From assembly GCA_044350425.1 (NCBI GenBank), contig JBILHS010000105.1, positions 1 through 20,368 on the forward strand: 20,368 nt of DNA. The letters run 5' to 3'. How positions within the stretch are numbered: position 1 is the first letter of the stretch; every line of letters starts with the position of its first letter. The notes under the pieces were generated by a model that was not told the DNA's origin, did no database searches, and saw only the letters and a list, made by a program, of their open reading frames with translations. The position numbers were made by a program, and so were the translations under genes. This DNA comes from M3007 sp044350425 (GTDB taxonomy: Bacteria; Bacteroidota; Bacteroidia; Chitinophagales; Saprospiraceae). Of the stretch, positions 14,479-20,368 are shown piece after piece.

Positions 14479-15855
14479 ATGCTGTTGCTTTTTTCTATCT
14501 TCGTGTGCATTGGTGTATTAACAGCAGCGACGCAGGTTTTATCGTTTCGATTTCCGGGTCAAGTGCTTTTGTTGCGAAAATTCTTGCATGTATTTGCGGT
14601 ATTGGGCTGTGCAATAGCCATATCCGAATACGAAGAAACCCGCATTTTGGCTTTTTTATTCCTGTTGTTCAGCGTTTTGTTGTTTAGCGCGGTTCGTTAT
14701 CGCTGGTTGATGGTCAGTCGGGGGGAGAGTTGGGGAATTGCACTTTTCCCTTTGGCTTTTGGGGTGTTGTTGCTACTTCCCGGCTTAGACAAACAACATG
14801 TGGTGAGCGCGGCAATGGTACTCGCGCTGGCCGATGCCATGGCAGGATGGGCCGGCAGTACTTTGGCCCGGCGGTACTGGGTGCCTTTATCAGAGCAAAA
14901 ATCAGTGTTGGGCTCTGCGGTGTTTTTCGCGACTACTTTAAGCATACTGCTGTGGCGCTATGGATGGTCATTAGACCACTGGTGGCCTTTGGCCTTGCTG
15001 GCCTTGCTGGCTACCGGAGCTGAAATGTTTTCGTGGCGTGGCAGCGACAATTTAACGATCCCCTTTGTGGTGGCATTAATGCTGCAACAATGGCAAAATG
15101 GTGCTTTAACAGAGATGGATTCAGGCTATTTTTTAATGGGTGGCCTATTGCTGGGGCCTGTATTGTATTGGCGGCGCTGGTTGACATCGGGCGGCAGCAA
15201 TGCAGCGGTCTGGATGGGATTATTATTAAGCGCGCAGCTGGGGCTACAGCCCTTGTTACTTCCCATTTTTTTTCTGGTTTCCGGCAGTTTATGCAGCAAA
15301 CTCAACCCCCATGAAAAGGAAAAACAGGGGCGCAATGCGTTGCAGGTGTTTGCCAATGGTGGTTTGGCTATGTTGCTGGCCTTATTAAATCCTGTTTTAC
15401 CTGCGGAGTGGGTATATTACTGTTTTACGCTGATTTTTGCAGTGGCCAATGCCGATACCATGAGCAGCGAAATTGGAAAATACTATCGGGGACAAACCTA
15501 CGATATACTGCAGTGGCATAAAATAACACCAGGGCTTTCGGGCGGCGTGAGCATACAGGGTACGCTGGCGGGATTGCTTGGAAGTGCCATCATGGTGCTG
15601 TTGGCAGGTCTTATTTTCCCTTTTTCGTGGTTTGAACAAACCGTATTACTGCTCGGTGGTTTCGGGGGTATGTTGCTCGATAGTATACTCGGTAGTGTAT
15701 TGCAGGCAAAATATCAGGTAGCGGGACAAATCGCAGAGTCTGGCACAAAAGCCCAATTGGTCAGAGGGCTGCACTGGTGTAATAATGACTGGGTAAATTT
15801 GTTGAGTATTTTACTGATGATACTACTCGGATTGAGCATCATGTCCTTTTGTTGA
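14479..15855 (+). CDS. Fusion of VTE5-like phytol/dolichol kinase and DUF92 (VTE6-like) domains
   Basis: 458 residues from the ATG at 14479 (MLLLFSIFVCIGVLTAATQV); a TTG at 14398 is in frame but less likely. It is almost entirely membrane-embedded. Residues ~25-210 match the CTP-dependent polyprenol kinase fold of VTE5/SEC59/Dgk1: RKFLHVFA (R33-H37), ALADAMAGWAG (D119), KSVLGSAVFF, and E-x9-DNLTIPFVVAL near 186-202. Residues ~225-458 match DUF92/TMEM19, whose plant member VTE6 is phytyl-phosphate kinase: GRNALQVFANGG, ANADTMSSEIG (D326), SGGVSIQGTLAG (from 354), GMLLDSILGSVLQAKY (D401), NNDWVNLLS. One polypeptide could therefore turn phytol, or another prenyl alcohol, into the diphosphate in two CTP-dependent steps. 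It diverges from a VTE2-like prenyltransferase, the enzyme that would use the product. Confidence 0.88.
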   Translation: MLLLFSIFVCIGVLTAATQVLSFRFPGQVLLLRKFLHVFAVLGCAIAISEYEETRILAFLFLLFSVLLFSAVRYRWLMVSRGESWGIALFPLAFGVLLLLPGLDKQHVVSAAMVLALADAMAGWAGSTLARRYWVPLSEQKSVLGSAVFFATTLSILLWRYGWSLDHWWPLALLALLATGAEMFSWRGSDNLTIPFVVALMLQQWQNGALTEMDSGYFLMGGLLLGPVLYWRRWLTSGGSNAAVWMGLLLSAQLGLQPLLLPIFFLVSGSLCSKLNPHEKEKQGRNALQVFANGGLAMLLALLNPVLPAEWVYYCFTLIFAVANADTMSSEIGKYYRGQTYDILQWHKITPGLSGGVSIQGTLAGLLGSAIMVLLAGLIFPFSWFEQTVLLLGGFGGMLLDSILGSVLQAKYQVAGQIAESGTKAQLVRGLHWCNNDWVNLLSILLMILLGLSIMSFC

Positions 15856-15884
15856 TTTTAGCCTCGCGTGCGCTCTCCAACTTT

Positions 15885-15969
15885 CAAGCGCGGCACTGGG
15901 CTTAAGATTTGGTTGGAGGGCTAGGAAGGGTTTTATCAAAATTCAGGGCTTGAACACCATGCGGGGTAA
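15885..15969 (+). repeat. 85-nt dispersed repeat, copy B
   Basis: Aligns ungapped to the reverse complement of 738-822 (about 83% identity by hand count). It begins CAAGCGCGGCACTGGGC. It lies 30 nt downstream of the VTE5-VTE6-like gene. Unlike copy A it is not followed by an inverted second arm. Confidence 0.75.
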
Positions 15970-16077
15970 AAAAAACAATCACCCCCTGCCAATTATTCAG
16001 ATTTTGTCTTTCCCGGAGTGTGTTCAAATATCTTTGTCAAAGTCTGGCCGCACTCTCTTTAGAGTAATGTCATTGAA

Positions 16078-16271
16078 TTAATTCTACTTTGTCACTTTAG
16101 CCGCAGAGCGGCCTAACGTCGGTAGTAATGATCAATGAACAGTTGATAAGGTGCGGAGCACCAGAACATTTCGCCAGGAGTTCCGGTGCTCTGCACCTCC
16201 GAACCGATGCTATTATCCGATTTCTACCGACGTTAGGCCGCTCTGCGGCTAAAGTGACAAAGTAGAATTAA
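16078..16271. repeat. 48-bp perfect inverted repeat with nested hairpin
   Basis: 16078-16125 and 16224-16271 are exact reverse complements over 48 nt. Between them a second hairpin pairs 16149-16162 (AGGTGCGGAGCACC) with 16185-16198, one mismatch in 14. The arms contain GCCTAAC (16111-16117) and GTTAGGC (16232-16238), which match the attC R''/R' consensus, but the perfect pairing continues 33 nt beyond them, unlike a normal attC. Confidence 0.85.
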
Positions 16272-16294
16272 GGAAATTTGACAATCACATTTAT

Positions 16295-16470
16295 CATCTT
16301 GTAACCCCCGAACTTTAGTCGGGGGACAAAGCAGCCCCACAGATCACATCTATCTTCTTTGCAAAAAAATCACATCTTCAATGAGTTATATATGCTGATG
16401 TTCTGCACAGAAGATAGATGTGATACGTGGTCATTCCTGGCCGCTCGTTAAAACGAGCGGTTACAAGATG
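16295..16470. repeat. Nested palindrome with three stems
   Basis: Outer arms CATCTTGTAAC (16295-16305) and GTTACAAGATG (16460-16470) are exact. Middle arms ATCACATCTATCTTCT (16343-16358) and its complement at 16409-16424 are exact over 16 nt. Two local hairpins sit between them: CCCCCGA/TCGGGGG (16305-16325, loop ACTTTAG) and CCGCTCGTT/AACGAGCGG (16441-16460). The symmetry suggests one folded unit of ~175 nt. Confidence 0.8.
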
Positions 16471-16560
16471 TTAGATGTAACAAGTCAAAGCCATTGTCCC
16501 TTAGGGGTAGTGGGGCGGCCAGGTTTTGACACAGATATTTGAACATGCTCCTTTTCCGGT

Positions 16561-16583
16561 TCCTGCGACTAATGTTGCCGGTA
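16561..16583 (-). repeat. Palindromic repeat family, degenerate copy 4
   Basis: Matches the 23-nt repeat at 21 positions, in the same orientation as the copy at 16892. It starts three nt past the stop codon of the large secreted protein. If read through in a shifted frame it would give PATLVAGTGKGACS, similar to the linker inside the protein. Confidence 0.7.
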
Positions 16584-16585
16584 CA

Positions 16586-19500
16586 TCAATCCCCCACCAC
16601 CAACTGCCCAAACCGCAGATACCCCTCATTCTCCATCCGATACGCATACACCCCCGCAGACAATCCCGCCAACGAAAGCGTACCACTCCCTTCAAATTTT
16701 ACTTTCCGTACCTGATTCCCTTTGGCATCAAAAAGGCGGAATGTGCTGCTTCCTGCAAATGATGCATTAAGCCTAATAGTACCATTTTCCGCCACCGGAT
16801 TCGGGAACACCGAGCATGCTTCATTCCCTGTACCGGCGACTTTAGTCGCAGGAAAACCCTGCCGATCGGCTGTTTCTTGCCCCTCCCCGGTTCCTGCGAC
16901 TAAAGTCGCCGGTACAGCAGGTTTCGACTCCACCAACCCTGGCAGCTCCAGCCAGAATTGACCAGCCGATTTTATTTGATTGGTGCTGGTAAAACCTAAA
17001 AAGGCATTCGGGCCTTCTTTTAGCTGATCTGCGGAATCCAGGTTTTGCCAGTTCGGGCCAAAAGCCACCGGTCCGCGCCGCCAGAGTTTACAGGCTGAAG
17101 CGGGCAGATCTGCGGGCATCGCGCCGATCCTGGAGAACCAGATCTCTGAGGGTGCGGTGAAATTGGCATTGGCGCCATAGTTCTGCAGGATCCAATAATC
17201 CGTTGAACTGGAATAAACCACCCCCGGAATCGTATCGGGGGGGACACTCAGGCGCGACACCACTACTTCTCCATTCGGATAATTCCCCGAGGTGGGGAAT
17301 ACCAGGGTCAATCCGGTGCCCTCGAAGGTATACCGTTTCTTCCCGGCAGCGATATTAAGTCGTTTGCTTACCCCTTTGCCAACCGGAGCGGTGGATTTTT
17401 CCCGTTTGATGGTAGGTCCTACCAGGGATCCGTGTCGTACGCCCACGCGATCGAGTGCGCGTCCGCTGACTTCGTTGAATTGATAATAGCTGATGAGATT
17501 GGGGAATGCTTCGGGTTCTTTGGTCAGGTGCATCAGTTCCCGGACCTCATCCTGTGTCAGGGATTTATCGAACACACATACTTCCTCCATAGAACCTTTC
17601 ACGAAACGGCCGCCCCAGCCTTTGTAATTGCCCAGGCGGTTGCCGGAGTCAAAATTTACAGCAGGTACAGTGAAACTCTGTTTCGATCCGCGGCCATTGA
17701 CATAAAGCGTAACCCCTGTCGGCTCCACCACCATCGCCACATGACTCCATTCCCCAGAGGGGGCAATAAGGCCGCTGTTCCACCACCATTGTCCACCGGG
17801 CCAGTGATATCCCAGAGAATTGTCGCCCGGCCGGAAGTTAAATCCTGCCGTTTCGCCATCATGCATGAAGATCGCGCTGTATTCTGGCTGTATCCCGTCT
17901 GGTTTGATCCAGGCGGTAACCGTTAGGGTATTCGTAGTCAGATTTAAAGCCGGGAAGGCTACATAGTCCTCCGAAGTATTCCCCCCCATATTCACCGCGG
18001 AGCCAGGAATGGTATCCGCGCGACAGCCATCGCCGATGCTGATATTGAGCGATTTGGAATATTGACCATTGACGGTCAGGGTAGCCGTGTAGGTACCTGC
18101 ATCGCCAAAAACAACTTTCGGATTTCGGATATTGGTTGTGCTGGACCATTTGGGCGCGGGACTAAAAGACCAGGCCCAGCTCGCCCCCGAATGATTCAGC
18201 ACCGAATAGTCATCAAAATAAATGGTGTCTCGCGCGCAGTAGGCTTCGAGGGTGCTTGCCATGGGCTGTGCAATGACGGCGAAGGGCTCAAACAGATCGG
18301 CCTCCCAGACGCCAAAACCCCAGCAGCCGTTGCGGATCTTGCCGTTTTTGTAAAATGGTTTCAAGCGGTTGGTCTCCGCCGAAAGCGGGAAGCCCTGGCT
18401 GTAGGGTTGCCAGTCGGTGTGCGTGTTGTTCCGATAAAAAACGCCGCCATCCGTGCCGAGATAAATGCCGCCATTGGTGCCGTATTGGGCCATGATATTG
18501 GTAATGCGGTAATTGTTCAGCGTGGCGGTTGTGAGATTGATCCAGCTTTGTCCACCGTCTATGGTTTTGTAAATTTTCTTGCCGTTGGAGCCATAGGTGA
18601 CTGCCGCCCAGAGAATATTTTCGCTTTCAGCACTGAGGGCCAGCTTCACCCGGTCGTTGTTGTTCGGCAGAGGCAGACTCGTTAGTTTGGTCCAGCTTTG
18701 TCCGCCGTTGCTGGTTTTCCACATGGAATCGTCCGTGCCATCCCATTGCGAACAATAGATCACCAGCGGATTGGAGCGGCTCACTTCAATGTCATAGACC
18801 GCGTTGTCGACATTCCCGGGGAAGGTGTACAAAGCGGTGTACGAGCTGCCGCCATCGGTGCTTTTCCAGATCTTATTCTGGTTGCCGAGGTAGACGATGT
18901 TCCAGCAGCGCGGGTCCCAGACCATTTCCGAGTTAGCGTAATAGGCGTAACTTTCATTCGGGAAAAGCCCCACTGGAAAAGATTTTACGCCATTCAGAAA
19001 CCCGCCCCGAATCTCGTGCCCTCCAATGTCCGAGTGGTACATTTTTCGGTTTTCACCCGGATTCACGTAGCCGGTAGGGGCTTCTGCGCCGCCCATTCGA
19101 TAGAATTTTCCATCCGGAAAACTTTCATGCCAGGCCATATTGCCATTGTGGTAACGGCCGCCTACGAGCAGGTCTTCATTCCAACCACTGTCGAAACCCC
19201 ACATATCAGAGCCGGAAACCCCGTTCATCCGGGCTTCAATGGATTGACCAAAATTGTTGGAATAATTGATGCCGCCATCGCTCGTGATCCAGAGATCATT
19301 GCCCACGGCTGCCAGCGCCTGTATGTCGGGGTGACTCCAGGCAAGGCCGCCCACATACGAGCCGAGGGCGGTCCAGGTAGCGCCGCCATCCACACTTTTG
19401 AACCAGGAACATCCGCCTGCGATCAATTGATTGTCGTTGTTGGGGTTCACCACGATCGCCATGTCATAGAATCCCTGCGTGAACCAATCTACTCCGTTTG

Positions 19501-20368
19501 CATCCATCAGGTTCGTATGTCCGGGGATCGAATAAGGTTGTCCGATCGAATTGGCGGGATTGGTATTGGACCAGGTTCCACCGCTGTTGGTGCTTTTAAA
19601 CACGCCGATATAGCCACCCAGATTGCCCCCTTCGCCGCAGAGGTAAGCGTACACTTTGGAGGGATTGGAGGAACAAACCGCGATCATGCCGCCCGTGACG
19701 GTCATACTTGCCGCAGGGGTCCACCAGCCGGTGTTAGAATTTACAAAGCTTGCACCTCCATCAGAAGACACGCGGAAATCGGAGCCAGAGCCAGACTTCC
19801 GAATCGCAAAAACGGTGAGTGGGCTGCCGGGTTTGAACTCCACGGCCCAGGTTTGTTGGGTATGTAGTTTCGTCCAGTTTGCGCCGGCATTGGTGGTGCG
19901 AAGCAGGCCCTGATCACTGGCAGCCAGCACGACGTCGGGCTGGTCAGGCTTAATGGCTAAGTCGTTTACCCAGAGATTGCTTTCGGTATAAACGGTAGCC
20001 CAGGTAGCGCCGCCATCTGTGGTTTTGATGATCTTGCCTCCGGTACAAGCATACACCGTATTTGGGTCGGTGGGGTGGATTTTCACGGCGCCAAAAGAAC
20101 CGTGCAATACATTCAGGGTAAGCAGGCTCCAGTGTAAACCCTTGTCGGTTGTTTTCCAGACACCGCCGGTTTCGCCGCCTGCATAGAGGATATTGGGATT
20201 AGAGAGCGAGATATCAATGGAATAAAGGTTGGTTTGCCAGGTGACCTCTGTAAGTCCATCGGTATCGTAGGTTTGTTTGGGTCCGAGGAAGCTCCAGCCG
20301 GAGGAGTTGCCTCTTGGTTGGGTTTGGGCGCGGAGGCTAAGCAAAGCCGCTTCTTTTGCTTCTAATTC
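16586..20368 (-). CDS. Large secreted protein: BNR/sortilin-like repeats, PKD, LamG and T9SS sorting domain (5' end outside window)
   Basis: 1260 codons are visible and the frame is open at the window edge, so the signal peptide is missing. Residues below count from the TTG at 20344. Residues ~1-690 contain repeated Asp-box motifs (KTTDGGATW, RTTNAGANW, KSVDGGATW, KSTDGGSSY, KTIDGGQSW) typical of sortilin/VPS10-like or GH74-type beta-propellers, with 'NPN.lYaG...gGvwKTTD' blades. ~700-770 is PKD-like (GASWAWSFSPAP, DAGTYTATLTV). ~775-950 is LamG (LTVTAWIKPDG, EWSHVAMVVEPTGVTLYVNG, GSMEEVCVFDKSLTQDEV). ~1177-1252 is a type A T9SS domain (FPNPVAENGTIRL, YRMENEGYLRFGQLVV). A linker at ~1143-1171 contains PATLVAGTGEGQ and PATKVAGTGNEA, encoded by an inverted pair of palindromic repeats. 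Likely cell-surface or secreted, binding or acting on polysaccharide; catalytic activity is not shown. Confidence 0.9.
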   Translation of the reverse strand, partial: ELEAKEAALLSLRAQTQPRGNSSGWSFLGPKQTYDTDGLTEVTWQTNLYSIDISLSNPNILYAGGETGGVWKTTDKGLHWSLLTLNVLHGSFGAVKIHPTDPNTVYACTGGKIIKTTDGGATWATVYTESNLWVNDLAIKPDQPDVVLAASDQGLLRTTNAGANWTKLHTQQTWAVEFKPGSPLTVFAIRKSGSGSDFRVSSDGGASFVNSNTGWWTPAASMTVTGGMIAVCSSNPSKVYAYLCGEGGNLGGYIGVFKSTNSGGTWSNTNPANSIGQPYSIPGHTNLMDANGVDWFTQGFYDMAIVVNPNNDNQLIAGGCSWFKSVDGGATWTALGSYVGGLAWSHPDIQALAAVGNDLWITSDGGINYSNNFGQSIEARMNGVSGSDMWGFDSGWNEDLLVGGRYHNGNMAWHESFPDGKFYRMGGAEAPTGYVNPGENRKMYHSDIGGHEIRGGFLNGVKSFPVGLFPNESYAYYANSEMVWDPRCWNIVYLGNQNKIWKSTDGGSSYTALYTFPGNVDNAVYDIEVSRSNPLVIYCSQWDGTDDSMWKTSNGGQSWTKLTSLPLPNNNDRVKLALSAESENILWAAVTYGSNGKKIYKTIDGGQSWINLTTATLNNYRITNIMAQYGTNGGIYLGTDGGVFYRNNTHTDWQPYSQGFPLSAETNRLKPFYKNGKIRNGCWGFGVWEADLFEPFAVIAQPMASTLEAYCARDTIYFDDYSVLNHSGASWAWSFSPAPKWSSTTNIRNPKVVFGDAGTYTATLTVNGQYSKSLNISIGDGCRADTIPGSAVNMGGNTSEDYVAFPALNLTTNTLTVTAWIKPDGIQPEYSAIFMHDGETAGFNFRPGDNSLGYHWPGGQWWWNSGLIAPSGEWSHVAMVVEPTGVTLYVNGRGSKQSFTVPAVNFDSGNRLGNYKGWGGRFVKGSMEEVCVFDKSLTQDEVRELMHLTKEPEAFPNLISYYQFNEVSGRALDRVGVRHGSLVGPTIKREKSTAPVGKGVSKRLNIAAGKKRYTFEGTGLTLVFPTSGNYPNGEVVVSRLSVPPDTIPGVVYSSSTDYWILQNYGANANFTAPSEIWFSRIGAMPADLPASACKLWRRGPVAFGPNWQNLDSADQLKEGPNAFLGFTSTNQIKSAGQFWLELPGLVESKPAVPATLVAGTGEGQETADRQGFPATKVAGTGNEACSVFPNPVAENGTIRLNASFAGSSTFRLFDAKGNQVRKVKFEGSGTLSLAGLSAGVYAYRMENEGYLRFGQLVVGD
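16831..16853 (+). repeat. Palindromic repeat family, copy 2 (inside coding sequence)
   Basis: 23 nt identical to 12331-12353. On the coding (minus) strand it supplies the codons for PATKVAGT just before the T9SS domain. With copy 3 it forms an exact 23-bp inverted repeat separated by 38 nt. Confidence 0.85.
16892..16914 (-). repeat. Palindromic repeat family, copy 3 (inside coding sequence)
   Basis: Exact reverse complement of 16831-16853. On the coding strand it encodes PATLVAGT. Because the repeat is nearly palindromic, both orientations translate to nearly the same octapeptide in this frame. Confidence 0.85.

Larger units (their letters stand above)
15859..16585. other. Non-coding region dense in inverted and dispersed repeats
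   Basis: About 730 bases without a supported gene, between the C-termini of two convergent genes. It holds copy B of the 85-nt dispersed repeat, a 48-bp perfect inverted repeat with an inner hairpin, a second nested palindrome (16295-16470) with three stems, and a degenerate copy of the palindromic repeat at its right end. Some of these could terminate the two converging transcripts. Confidence 0.7.

Noticed and set aside
16501..16695. Minus-strand 64-codon frame ending after the large secreted protein's stop
   Set aside because: It is the shifted frame of the T9SS domain end plus the degenerate palindromic repeat; the repeat-derived PATLVAGTG string explains its similarity to the protein linker.
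18698..19867. 389-codon open frame on the plus strand
   Set aside because: It is antisense to the clearly conserved beta-propeller region of the secreted protein; composition is that of a complementary-strand shadow.

Overview
The window looks like chromosomal DNA from a member of the Bacteroidota, most likely near the Saprospiria (Haliscomenobacter/Lewinella type). The reasons are two proteins with type IX secretion (T9SS) sorting tails, an outer-membrane beta-barrel protein with a carboxypeptidase-regulatory-like N-terminus, starts without clear Shine-Dalgarno sites, TAnnTTTG-like promoter boxes, and a four-helix-bundle (23S rRNA intervening-sequence type) gene. No rRNA, tRNA or CRISPR array was seen. 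The genus is a guess.

Layout. 1-3700 is mobile and decayed. The 5' end of an ISAs1-type transposase (minus strand, leaving the window) abuts a truncated, frameshifted T9SS protein tail. A palindromic repeat block and an AAA ATPase/DUF4143 gene follow. Next is an IS4-type transposase broken by an in-frame amber codon and by a ~164-bp palindromic element with a short target duplication. 3851-5410 is yifB. 5411-5910 is a four-helix-bundle gene enclosed by a 35-nt inverted repeat. 6014-9007 looks like a carbohydrate module: a secreted DUF5077/DUF3472-like protein, a nucleotidyltransferase-GHMP kinase fusion and a rhamnose-mutarotase-like protein; the first two share a 62-nt upstream repeat. 9175-9675 is a PpiB-type cyclophilin with a terminator. 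9876-12317 is an outer-membrane beta-barrel protein.

12645-13375 has the architecture of a single integron gene cassette: an AT-rich exported hypothetical protein, an attC-like hairpin, and cassette ends that are exactly complementary over 10 nt. No integrase gene is present. 13436-15855 is a divergent pair: a UbiA prenyltransferase resembling homogentisate phytyltransferase (VTE2), and a membrane protein that fuses a VTE5-like phytol/dolichol kinase domain to a DUF92 (VTE6-like phytyl-phosphate kinase) domain. Together they could turn free phytol or another prenyl alcohol into a prenylated aromatic, as in tocopherol synthesis.

15859-16585 is non-coding and dense in inverted repeats. 16586-20368 is a large secreted protein (sortilin/BNR-type repeats, PKD, LamG, T9SS tail; N-terminus outside the window). 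Its linker contains two inverted copies of a palindromic repeat that is also found at 12331 and just after its stop codon. The strongest leads are the VTE5-VTE6 fusion beside a VTE2-like gene, the lone integron cassette, the palindromic repeat translated inside a protein, and the inverted-repeat-bounded four-helix-bundle gene.
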